NCBI GenBank assembly: GCA_012519525.1
Contig: JAAYQB010000086.1
Location: 1-21,584, forward strand
Origin: Bacteroidales bacterium
Lineage (GTDB): Bacteria; Bacteroidota; Bacteroidia; Bacteroidales; WCHB1-69
Direction: 5' to 3'
Length of the DNA: 21,584 nt
Shown piece by piece: positions 1 through 7,139 of the stretch. Below the pieces are notes generated by a model, which saw only the letters and a program-made list of their open reading frames with translations, was not told the DNA's origin and searched no databases. Position 1 is the first letter of the stretch. Every line of letters starts with the position of its first letter. The translations under genes and the position numbers were made by a program.

Positions 1-1
1 T

Positions 2-2008
2 GCTTATGATAGTGAAGGTAGGCTTATATTGGAAGAAAGCTATAATGCTTGGAACGATACTGCAGGCACTTGGATAGGAAATACTAAAAAGATATATACT
101 TATGATGGTGATGATAAACCATCAATAGAGGAACGCTATGGTTGGAGTGACAGCACCGATACATGGATAGAAACTGATAAATTCACCTATACTTATGCTC
201 ATGGAATGGAATTAGACAAACACCATTATGTATGGAATACGGATAGTAACGATTGGCAAGAGATGGAAAAGACGATAGGCACCATTCATCCTGACGGAGG
301 CATTAGTTTGCGTATGGCTTATCAGTGGAGTGGAAGTGCTTGGGATACAGCTGGCAAAAGGGAAACCATGGCTTACGACACTTTGGGTAATATGTTGGAA
401 ACCGAAGTAATACATTATGACTATAACTCAGGATGGGAAGAAAAAGAAAAGAGAGTTTATACTTGGGACACCAATGATAAATGGACTGAAATAATTATTT
501 ATTATTATAATGCTTCTATTTTGGATTGGGATACGATGTGGAAAATTGAAAGAAATTACGATACTTACGGAAATCTAATCATGGAAGCCTACTATTTCCG
601 GAACGGTGCTGCTTGGCAAGGAATTTTGAAAGGCGAATGTGCCTATGATACCAATGGCAACCAAACCATGTATGCCTACTACGACAACTGGAGCAGTGGT
701 GCTTGGGTAGGAAGTTGGAAATACGAATGTGCCTATGATATCAATGGCAACCAAACCATGACTGCCGATTATTTTTGGAGCAGTGGTGCTTGGGTAGGGA
801 ATGAGAAATGGGAATATGCCTATAATGCCAATGGCGATCAAATAGTAAAAGAACATTCTATTTGGGACGATATAAACAACACATGGAAAAAAGATTCTAA
901 AACAGAAAGGGCTTATACAGATACGTATATTTACAAAACGGATGATTTTGAGTTATACGAAAAGTATTACGAATGGGATGGTGCAGCATGGAAGTTGCAA
1001 GGAGCTATGGAATTTACTTATAACACCATGGGAGATATGATAAGCATGACTGTTAGTGAATTATCCGATGGAGGTTCTTTGTATATGAAACAGAAAAATA
1101 CAACTACTCATGATACGACTTCTTTACGTGCAGGTTTAGTATTTGATGAACAAAATGAGTTAACATTTGGTACATTTACTCAACGCTTAAGGGCTGACCT
1201 TTATGGGTATGATACTGTTGGAACAATGATTATGCATGATTCTATGCTTTTTTATTGGTCAAGTATTAATGTATGGTCGCTACCTACTTATACCATCTCA
1301 GGCAAAGTTACTCTTGACGGTAACCCCTTAAAAGATGTAAAAATCACTTATGCAACGAATCAATGGGTAACTACTGATTCGTATGGTGAATATACTGTAT
1401 CTGATGTAGATAGCGGAAGTACGCTTGTTTTGGTACCCTCTAAAGAAGGTTACACATTTACACCGACTTCTATTACTTGTCCAAATGTATCCGGAAATCT
1501 TTTCAATAAGGATTTCCAAGCCACAGATGTAGGAACGCTACCTACTTATACTATCTCAGGCAAAGTTACTGTTAATGGAGACCCCTTAACAGGTGTACAA
1601 ATTACTTATGCACCGAGTAAATCGGTAACCACTAATTCATCCGGAGAATATATTGTGTCTGTAGATAGCGGAAGTACGGTTGTTTTGAAACCCTCTAAAG
1701 CAGGCTATACATTTACACCGGCTTCTATTACTTGCCCGGATGTATCCGGAAATCTTTCCAATAAAGATTTTCAAGCTACTAAAGTAGGTATTACAGATGT
1801 CAACAATACGAATACCGAATTAGTTGTTTATCCTAATCCGACCAAAGGAATAGTGTATATTAGCAGTAAGTGTGATATCAAACTATATGATATACAAGGT
1901 AAAAAGCTAAAAGAAATCCGAAGCAATCAAATTGATATTTCTTCTTATCCTCAAGGAATGTATTTCTTAAAAGTGGAAGGTAAAACACTAAAGATAGTGA
2001 AAGAATAA
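2..2008 (+). CDS. Repeat-rich T9SS cargo protein, 5' end missing
   Basis: The frame is open from base 2 and the left edge already encodes a repeat start (AYDSEGR), so the true start lies outside the window and the TTG at 29 is not a real start. About 400 residues are degenerate units of roughly 29-40 residues with a YDxxGN-like turn and spaced Trp/Tyr; they resemble YD/Rhs-like repeats loosely and I do not assign them to a named family. Two tandem carboxypeptidase-regulatory-like (Ig-like) domains follow, both beginning LPTYTISGKV and both containing GYTFTP. The last 70 residues are a T9SS type A sorting domain: VVYPNPTKG, KLYDIQGKK, YPQGMYFLKV and a Lys-rich end. In this family that domain directs export across the outer membrane and is removed, often with attachment to the surface. 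The protein is probably a surface or secreted adhesin-like protein of unknown ligand. A strong terminator follows, so it is not part of the next operon. Confidence 0.88.
   Translation, partial: AYDSEGRLILEESYNAWNDTAGTWIGNTKKIYTYDGDDKPSIEERYGWSDSTDTWIETDKFTYTYAHGMELDKHHYVWNTDSNDWQEMEKTIGTIHPDGGISLRMAYQWSGSAWDTAGKRETMAYDTLGNMLETEVIHYDYNSGWEEKEKRVYTWDTNDKWTEIIIYYYNASILDWDTMWKIERNYDTYGNLIMEAYYFRNGAAWQGILKGECAYDTNGNQTMYAYYDNWSSGAWVGSWKYECAYDINGNQTMTADYFWSSGAWVGNEKWEYAYNANGDQIVKEHSIWDDINNTWKKDSKTERAYTDTYIYKTDDFELYEKYYEWDGAAWKLQGAMEFTYNTMGDMISMTVSELSDGGSLYMKQKNTTTHDTTSLRAGLVFDEQNELTFGTFTQRLRADLYGYDTVGTMIMHDSMLFYWSSINVWSLPTYTISGKVTLDGNPLKDVKITYATNQWVTTDSYGEYTVSDVDSGSTLVLVPSKEGYTFTPTSITCPNVSGNLFNKDFQATDVGTLPTYTISGKVTVNGDPLTGVQITYAPSKSVTTNSSGEYIVSVDSGSTVVLKPSKAGYTFTPASITCPDVSGNLSNKDFQATKVGITDVNNTNTELVVYPNPTKGIVYISSKCDIKLYDIQGKKLKEIRSNQIDISSYPQGMYFLKVEGKTLKIVKE
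635..811 (+). repeat. Two near-identical tandem coding repeat units (90 bp and 87 bp)
   Basis: Units 635-724 and 725-811 share long identical stretches: gaatgtgcctatgata at both starts, caatggcaaccaaaccatg, and gagcagtggtgcttgggtag (691 and 778). A more diverged third unit starts at 812. They encode about 30 residues each (ECAYDxNGNQTM...SSGAWVG). The close DNA identity compared with neighbouring units points to recent duplication or gene conversion inside the repeat domain. Confidence 0.85.
1278..1790 (+). repeat. Tandem duplication of an 86-residue Ig-like domain
   Basis: Units 1278-1535 and 1536-about 1790 are 258 bp apart and strongly similar in DNA and protein: CGCTACCTACTTATAC at the start, ATCTCAGGCAAAGTTACT, GATAGCGGAAGTACG, and GTATCCGGAAATCTTT near the end. 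Each encodes one carboxypeptidase-regulatory-like beta-sandwich. The second copy is one residue shorter. Such modules commonly act as stalks between a ligand-binding part and the sorting domain. Confidence 0.85.
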
Positions 2009-2041
2009 AATTTAGTTAATACTATTCAATAATTGTTAATC

Positions 2042-2076
2042 ATAAGAAGTCTTCACGGAGACTTCTTATTTTTTTG
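2042..2076 (+). terminator. Rho-independent terminator after the T9SS cargo gene
   Basis: A perfect 11-bp stem, ATAAGAAGTCT (2042-2052) with AGACTTCTTAT (2059-2069), has a 6-nt loop TCACGG and runs into seven T (2069-2075). It lies 33 nt after the stop codon and separates this gene from the next promoter. Confidence 0.88.
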
Positions 2077-2084
2077 TAAAATAA

Positions 2085-2117
2085 TTGAACGGAATGTATA
2101 GTTTTTTAGTACTTTTG
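2085..2117 (+). promoter_or_regulatory. Bacteroidota-type promoter for the six-gene operon
   Basis: The -7 element TACTTTTG (2110-2117) fits TAnnTTTG, and TTG at 2085-2087 lies 22 nt upstream, within the usual range for the -33 element. It sits between the terminator and the start codon at 2150. Confidence 0.6.
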
Positions 2118-2149
2118 TAAAAAATGCTAATATCCTTAAAAAATACTTT

Positions 2150-2932
2150 ATGGCAGGAATATTATTCAATGAAATTATTTTTGGACCTATCAAAAGTCGA
2201 AGGTTAGGTAATTCTTTAGGCATTAATCTATTGCCTAAATCACATAAAGTCTGTACATTCAATTGTATCTATTGTGAATGCGGTTGGGGGCAACAGGCTA
2301 AGTACAACATCGAAAAGCTACACCCGGCTTCGGTTATTATTCCTGTCATAGAAGAAACGATGAAAATGTTGCGTCAAAAAGGAGAAAAAATAGACAGCAT
2401 TACCTATGCAGGCAATGGTGAGCCAACTATCCACCCTGAATTTGAGATAATTACTGATGCTATCCTTGAGTTAAGGAAACGCTATTTTCCTTCTACCATT
2501 ATCAGTTGTTTGTCCAATTCTTCGCAATTGCATCGCCCCGATGTGGTGGCTGCCTTAAAAAAAATAGACAATCCGGTAATGAAATTAGACACGGCTTTAC
2601 AAAGTACTTTTCTTTTACTGAATATGCCCTATATTGATATTGATATAGCTACCATTTGCAAGCACTTGCAGCTCTTTGAAGGTAAATTAAGCATACAAAC
2701 CCTATTTTTGCGGGGTACCCTTGACGATGGAACTCTCATTGACAATACGACAGAGGAAGAAGTAGCAGCATGGATTGAATGCCTGAAACAAATTCGTCCT
2801 CATAGCGTTATGCTTTATCCTATTGATAGAGAAACACCGGCTTCTCATTTAGAAAAAATAGATAAAGATACGCTTGAAAAAATTGCTGTACAAGTGAGAA
2901 AATTAGGTATTAAAACATCAACGTATGAATAA
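2150..2932 (+). CDS. Radical SAM protein, COG0731-like
   Basis: A 260-residue protein with the radical SAM iron-sulfur motif CTFNCIYC (Cys35, Cys39, Cys42; CX3CX2C) followed by another Cys at 44, and a GEPT motif (NGEPTIHPEF, from about residue 89) that helps bind S-adenosylmethionine. The N-terminal FGPIKSRRLGNSLGINLLP block matches a widespread short radical SAM family related to the Fe-S oxidoreductases of COG0731. No SPASM or TRAM domain and no signal peptide are visible, so it should be cytoplasmic. The family's reaction is not established for the Bacteroidota members I know, and I give no substrate. The start follows the promoter by 32 nt. Its 3' end overlaps the next gene by 8 nt, indicating translational coupling. 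Confidence 0.88.
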   Translation: MAGILFNEIIFGPIKSRRLGNSLGINLLPKSHKVCTFNCIYCECGWGQQAKYNIEKLHPASVIIPVIEETMKMLRQKGEKIDSITYAGNGEPTIHPEFEIITDAILELRKRYFPSTIISCLSNSSQLHRPDVVAALKKIDNPVMKLDTALQSTFLLLNMPYIDIDIATICKHLQLFEGKLSIQTLFLRGTLDDGTLIDNTTEEEVAAWIECLKQIRPHSVMLYPIDRETPASHLEKIDKDTLEKIAVQVRKLGIKTSTYE

Positions 2933-3368
2933 TATAGAAACTATAATTCCTATCGAAATCATAGAATTGGAAGACAAGCATAACTTGCATCCCATTATTG
3001 AAGCTAAAATAAATGGGAATCCCATACGTTTAGTAATTGATACGGGAGCTTCACACACTTGCATAGATAAAAAGGAAGTTAAATCATTGTTAAAAAATAA
3101 AAACAATATCTCGAATGATATAGTGATGGGAATAGGGAATAAGAAAATGAGAAATACCATTGTTAACATTCAAGAACTTCAGCTTGGAGAAGTAATAATC
3201 AAAGATTATCCTGTAGTGGCACTTAAAATTTCACATATCAATAAGATGTTGAAGATGTTAGGACTGAAGCCGATAGATGGACTTCTCGGAAGCGATTTAT
3301 TGCATAAATACAATGCCGTAATTGACTATAAAAACTCTTGTTTAACTTTAAATACGAATACGTTATGA
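2925..3368 (+). CDS. Retropepsin-like aspartic protease (clan AA)
   Basis: A 147-residue protein with the retropepsin active-site motif VIDTGAS (Asp39-Thr40-Gly41-Ala42-Ser43) and the family's second signature DGLLGSDLLHKYNAVIDY (about residues 118-135). One catalytic Asp per chain means it should work as a homodimer, as retroviral proteases do. No signal peptide or membrane helix is visible, so it is probably cytoplasmic. Bacterial homologues are common but mostly uncharacterised. It overlaps the radical SAM gene by 8 nt and the following gene by 4 nt (ATGA), so all three should be co-translated. The substrate is unknown; one of the operon products is a candidate, but nothing in the sequence proves this. 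Confidence 0.85.
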   Translation: MNNIETIIPIEIIELEDKHNLHPIIEAKINGNPIRLVIDTGASHTCIDKKEVKSLLKNKNNISNDIVMGIGNKKMRNTIVNIQELQLGEVIIKDYPVVALKISHINKMLKMLGLKPIDGLLGSDLLHKYNAVIDYKNSCLTLNTNTL

Positions 3369-5308
3369 AAAAAATAATTTTACTGATAGCCGGTATTTTT
3401 GTTTCTTATCTGTCTTTTGCACAACTATTAGAAGTCGATTGGTTTACTTCTTATGGTGATAATGCTACCGATATGGCTAGGAATCTTGCTGTTGATAAAG
3501 GAGGAAATACTTATATTATTGGTTATATTACCAAAAATACGGGCGATTTTAACAATCCTAAAATACAAACACAGACTTTTTTGCTTAAATACGATTGCAA
3601 AGGAATTTTAAAATGGAAAAAGGAAATCGGTGGTGATAACAGCAACGAAGGAAAAGCTGTTGCCGTTGACGACGAAGGAAATGTTTACATATCGGGAGTT
3701 TTTGTTAGTACTATTAATTTAGACAAAATCAATTTGATTAAAGATTCGGAAGATGCGAATACTTATATTGCTAAATACGACAGCAATGGAGTTTATTTAT
3801 GGCATAAGATTTTAAGACCTTATCAAGAAGATGCGGAAGAAGAGCATCATCATGGTAACGGTCATGGCGGACATAAGCATTTTCATCCTATTGTCAATCA
3901 AATTACCGATATGAAAATAGACCGCAATAATGCCATTTATTTAACGGGTTATTTTAGTGAAGGAATGGATTTCGACCCCTCTGAAAATGAAGAAATATTA
4001 ACTGCCGAAGGCAATATGAATGCTTACATTGTCAAATTAGATAATGAAGGACAGTATGTATGGGCTAAGGTTCTAAGCAGTAAAGATGTTAGTAAAAGCA
4101 ATGCTTTGGCTTTCGATAGCCAAGACAATGTTTATTTGACAGGTTCTTTTACCAAAACCGCAACTTTAGGTAAGTTGAGTCTTGAAGCCGATGGAGGAAC
4201 AGGCTTATTTATAGCTAAACTCAACCAAGACGGAAAAGAACAGTGGATGAAAAAAATCACTAATACCAAAAACAATAGCGGTAATTATATCTATATTGAC
4301 TCTAATGATTGCGTTTATATAACGGGCTATATAAGTTCCCGCACCGAATTTGATGAAATAGAAACAGTATTGGAAGTTTACGAAAACGCAAACAATCTTT
4401 TTATTGCTAAATTTAAAACCGATGGTGCATACGAATGGGTAAAAGCAGTAAAAGGAAAACCTTATGCAGCCGGAGAATGTATTGCTACTGATTCTTATGG
4501 AAATATTTATGTGTCAGGATATTTTAACGGAACCATTGAGGGTGGAGAAGAACAAACCGTTTACGCTTCCGGCAAAGAAGACGGTTTCTTAATGATGTTA
4601 GACAAAGAAGGTAACATTATTTATACTTATCCCATCGGAGGAATCGATCATGACAGAGCTTCGCGTATGCTTATCCATGACGATAATTCTATTGTACTGA
4701 TTGGAGCACATAATGGTCCTTTCTTTATAGATCCGGTAGCTTTTACTGATTATGTTGATTTTCAAGGAACGACAGATGTTTTTATTATTAAATTTAGCCA
4801 TGCACTATCCATACCGCATGTAAAAGTAAAAGAAGTAAACGCTAATAGTATAGAATTAGAATGGGATGCTCAATCTTATGCTGTTGGCTATGAAGTAATA
4901 TTGCATTACGATAAGTATAAAACTACTTATTATGTAGGAAATAACAGTATGATTATTAGTCCGCTTTTACCCGGTAAAGCCCATACAATTAGGGTAAGAG
5001 CTTTTAATAATAGTAAACACAGTAAACAAGCGGAAGTGAAAGTCGTTACTCCTCCTATTGCTAACGAAGCCAAAGGAGTAAAAAATAACGAATTTACTGC
5101 AAGTTGGACGAAAACAAAAAGCGAGAAATTCAAACTATTTGTTTCGACAAAAGAAGATTTTTCCGTATGTTTACCCGAATTTAATGGTATAAGTGTAAAT
5201 AAAAATAATCTAAAAATTGCTAATTTACAGGATAATACTACTTATTATTATCGTCTGCAAACAGCTACGGGGCATTTTTCCAATACAGTAAGTATAACAA
5301 CAAAATAA
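3365..5308 (+). CDS. Secreted SBBP beta-propeller protein with two Fn3 domains
   Basis: The start is placed at the ATG at 3365, which overlaps the upstream stop (ATGA) and gives a clear signal peptide MKKIILLIAGIFVSYLSFAQ; an upstream in-frame start at 3338 would put extra residues before it. The mature protein (647 residues in all) has seven blade motifs of the SBBP type (DxxGNxYxxG), near residues 44, 102, 186, 251, 312, 376 and 439, consistent with a seven-bladed propeller. Two fibronectin type III-like domains follow (about 481-562 and 563-647). A His-rich insert at residues 161-174 has seven His in 14 positions. No T9SS sorting domain is present; the protein ends in the last Fn3 strand. 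It is probably exported to the periplasm or surface; the ligand is unknown. Confidence 0.82.
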   Translation: MKKIILLIAGIFVSYLSFAQLLEVDWFTSYGDNATDMARNLAVDKGGNTYIIGYITKNTGDFNNPKIQTQTFLLKYDCKGILKWKKEIGGDNSNEGKAVAVDDEGNVYISGVFVSTINLDKINLIKDSEDANTYIAKYDSNGVYLWHKILRPYQEDAEEEHHHGNGHGGHKHFHPIVNQITDMKIDRNNAIYLTGYFSEGMDFDPSENEEILTAEGNMNAYIVKLDNEGQYVWAKVLSSKDVSKSNALAFDSQDNVYLTGSFTKTATLGKLSLEADGGTGLFIAKLNQDGKEQWMKKITNTKNNSGNYIYIDSNDCVYITGYISSRTEFDEIETVLEVYENANNLFIAKFKTDGAYEWVKAVKGKPYAAGECIATDSYGNIYVSGYFNGTIEGGEEQTVYASGKEDGFLMMLDKEGNIIYTYPIGGIDHDRASRMLIHDDNSIVLIGAHNGPFFIDPVAFTDYVDFQGTTDVFIIKFSHALSIPHVKVKEVNANSIELEWDAQSYAVGYEVILHYDKYKTTYYVGNNSMIISPLLPGKAHTIRVRAFNNSKHSKQAEVKVVTPPIANEAKGVKNNEFTASWTKTKSEKFKLFVSTKEDFSVCLPEFNGISVNKNNLKIANLQDNTTYYYRLQTATGHFSNTVSITTK

Positions 5309-5314
5309 TAACGT

Positions 5315-6343
5315 ATGTCGGATAAGGGAAAAAAACTGATACAACTTATTCTGTTTTTAGGATTGGGAGTATTTTTTATATGGTTTTCTATCAAAGATTT
5401 AGATGCCGAACAGCGTCTCGTAATCATTACAAATATCAAAGGTGTAGTCTTAGATAATAAATGGGTGTTTTTAGTCTTGAGTGCTGCTATCGGTTTTATT
5501 AGTGTTATATTTCGTGCCAATCGTTCCATTCTTTTATTGGAACCGTTGGGGTATAAAGTATCTAAAATCAACGCTTATCATTCGGTTATGATTTGTTATT
5601 TAGCCAATTTGGCTTTTCCACGATTAGGAGAAATTATGCGTTGTACTTTTATACAAAGTTACGAGAAAGTCCCTTTTCAAAAAACATTTGGAACCGTTGT
5701 AACAGAACGAATTGTCGATTTAGTGAGTTTTGGAATAGTGTTTCTTATCGCACTGTTTTTCGAAAAAGATAAAATTCTTTCCATCTTTAGCAATAGTAAT
5801 AGTTCGAGTACTAGCTCTCTATTTCATAGTCCTTTGTTTATAATAGGACTAATTGTTTTAGCAATCATACTTTTATATTTTTTATTTAAGAAGCACATAA
5901 AAAAATGGAAAATATTTGTAAAAATTAAAAAGATTATTCTAGAGTTTTGGGCGGGTATTCTATCCGTAACACGCTTAAAACGTTCTTTTCTGTTTATTTT
6001 TTACACCCTAATGATTTGGGTATGTTATTATTTTATGTTTTTCGTTATTTTGTTTGCTTTTCCTGAAATTACGGCATTAAAAGAACAAATGTGGATAGCT
6101 TCTTTATCGTGTATAGTTATAGGAACTTTTGGGTTTATTATATCTCAAGGCGGATTAGGAGCTTATCCATTGCTGATAGCCACTATATTACTTCTCTATG
6201 GTATCAATAAAGAAATTGGCTTAGCTATTGGCTGGGTAGTGTGGACGACAGAAACCATAATGTATATATTAGGAGGCATTGTTTCTCTGATTATAGCTCC
6301 TTTTACCAATCCAAAAAAGAACAAAAATGAATTCGTTGCTTAA
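5315..6343 (+). CDS. Flippase-like integral membrane protein (LPG synthase TM region family)
   Basis: A 342-residue polytopic inner-membrane protein of the lysylphosphatidylglycerol synthetase transmembrane region / UPF0104 family (Pfam PF03706). Diagnostic blocks are visible: RANRSILLLEPLG (about 67-79), LANLAFPRLGEIMRC (96-110), VVTERIVDLV (128-137) and ISQGGLGAYP (276-285). About seven or eight hydrophobic helices are seen, with a Ser-rich loop at about 158-168. The soluble LPG synthase domain is absent, so it is not a complete MprF; related proteins are proposed to move lipid-linked substrates. It starts 6 nt after the propeller gene stops and overlaps rfaE2 by 17 nt. Pairing with RfaE2 suggests a role in envelope glycolipid or LPS biogenesis, which is inference. 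Confidence 0.85.
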   Translation: MSDKGKKLIQLILFLGLGVFFIWFSIKDLDAEQRLVIITNIKGVVLDNKWVFLVLSAAIGFISVIFRANRSILLLEPLGYKVSKINAYHSVMICYLANLAFPRLGEIMRCTFIQSYEKVPFQKTFGTVVTERIVDLVSFGIVFLIALFFEKDKILSIFSNSNSSSTSSLFHSPLFIIGLIVLAIILLYFLFKKHIKKWKIFVKIKKIILEFWAGILSVTRLKRSFLFIFYTLMIWVCYYFMFFVILFAFPEITALKEQMWIASLSCIVIGTFGFIISQGGLGAYPLLIATILLLYGINKEIGLAIGWVVWTTETIMYILGGIVSLIIAPFTNPKKNKNEFVA

Positions 6344-6821
6344 AATTAAAAATAAAATCATCACGGTGGATGATTATCTGACAATCAGTAAAGAAGATGA
6401 TTTTAAAAACAAAAAAATTGTTTTCACCAACGGTTGTTTCGATTTATTGCATCGCGGGCATGTAGAATATCTTTCGCAAGCATCGGACAAGGGTGATATA
6501 CTTATAGTCGGATTGAACACCGATGCATCTGTACAAAGATTAAAAGGCAAACATCGTCCTATCGTTGATGAATATGCACGTGCCTTAGTAATGGCATCTC
6601 TACTATTTGTTGATTTTGTGATTTTCTTTGATGAAGATACTCCTTATCAGCTCATTAAAAAGATACAACCTGATATCCTAGTCAAAGGCAGCGATTATGA
6701 TGAAAATAGTATTGTCGGTGCCGATATTGTGAAAGCAAAAGGGGGAAAGGTGATTACGATTGAATTGACACCCAATTATTCAACTTCTACTATTGAAAAA
6801 AAAATCAGAGACAATGTCTAA
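6327..6821 (+). CDS. rfaE2: D-glycero-beta-D-manno-heptose 1-phosphate adenylyltransferase
   Basis: A 164-residue cytidylyltransferase-fold protein with the nucleotide-binding motif TNGCFDLLHRGHVEYL (GCFDxxHxGH at residues 36-45), VKGSDYDE (about 119-126) and the closing TSTIEKK block that contacts ATP. This matches the stand-alone form of the HldE C-terminal domain, which adenylates heptose 1-phosphate to ADP-heptose for the LPS inner core. The kinase domain (RfaE1/HldA) is not fused and not in the window. The ATG at 6327 lies inside the flippase gene (17-nt overlap), and the 3' end overlaps the cupin gene by 8 nt. Confidence 0.92.
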   Translation: MNSLLKIKNKIITVDDYLTISKEDDFKNKKIVFTNGCFDLLHRGHVEYLSQASDKGDILIVGLNTDASVQRLKGKHRPIVDEYARALVMASLLFVDFVIFFDEDTPYQLIKKIQPDILVKGSDYDENSIVGADIVKAKGGKVITIELTPNYSTSTIEKKIRDNV

Positions 6822-7137
6822 TTTATTCGATATATCTCAATTTGATTTATCCGCTAAGGAAGAAATCGTACATTCGCTTATCTCTCATCGCTTAGTACGT
6901 ATTGAGCGAATTATTTCTCACGGACAGATTAGCAACGAATGGTACGACCAGCAAGAAGATGAGTGGGTAGTGCTACTGCAAGGCAATGCAACATTAATTT
7001 TTGAAGAAGAACAACAGGAAATTAGCATGGAAAAAGGAAGTTATCTTTTTATTCCTGCACATAAAAAACACAAAGTAACGTTTACTTCAAAGCAACCTCC
7101 CTGTATTTGGTTGGCTATCTATTTAAATAAAGAATAA
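6814..7137 (+). CDS. Small cupin-domain protein
   Basis: A 107-residue single-domain cupin. The ATG at 6814 is preferred over an upstream in-frame TTG at 6793 because it overlaps the rfaE2 stop by only 8 nt, like other junctions in this operon. Cupin motifs are visible: EWYDQQEDEWVVLLQGNATL for the first motif and GSYLFIPAHKKHKV for the second. Acidic residues and His in these blocks could hold a metal, but the substrate is not known. It ends the operon; the convergent protease gene ends only 2 nt away and no hairpin separates them. Confidence 0.8.
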   Translation: MSNLFDISQFDLSAKEEIVHSLISHRLVRIERIISHGQISNEWYDQQEDEWVVLLQGNATLIFEEEQQEISMEKGSYLFIPAHKKHKVTFTSKQPPCIWLAIYLNKE

Positions 7138-7139
7138 GT

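Noticed and set aside
29..31. TTG as the start of the first gene
   Set aside because: The frame is open to the left edge and already encodes the repeat motif AYDSEGR before it, so the gene continues outside the window.
29..1270. Rhs/YD-repeat toxin identity for the first gene
   Set aside because: The units only loosely resemble YD repeats, there is no Rhs core or toxin tip, and the C-terminus is a T9SS sorting domain.
3338..3364. Upstream start for the propeller gene
   Set aside because: It would place nine extra residues before a clean signal peptide, while the ATG at 3365 forms an ATGA junction with the preceding stop.
3365..5308. T9SS cargo status for the propeller protein
   Set aside because: The protein ends within a fibronectin-like strand, without the PNP, YDxxGK and YxxGxYxxxV blocks seen in the first gene.
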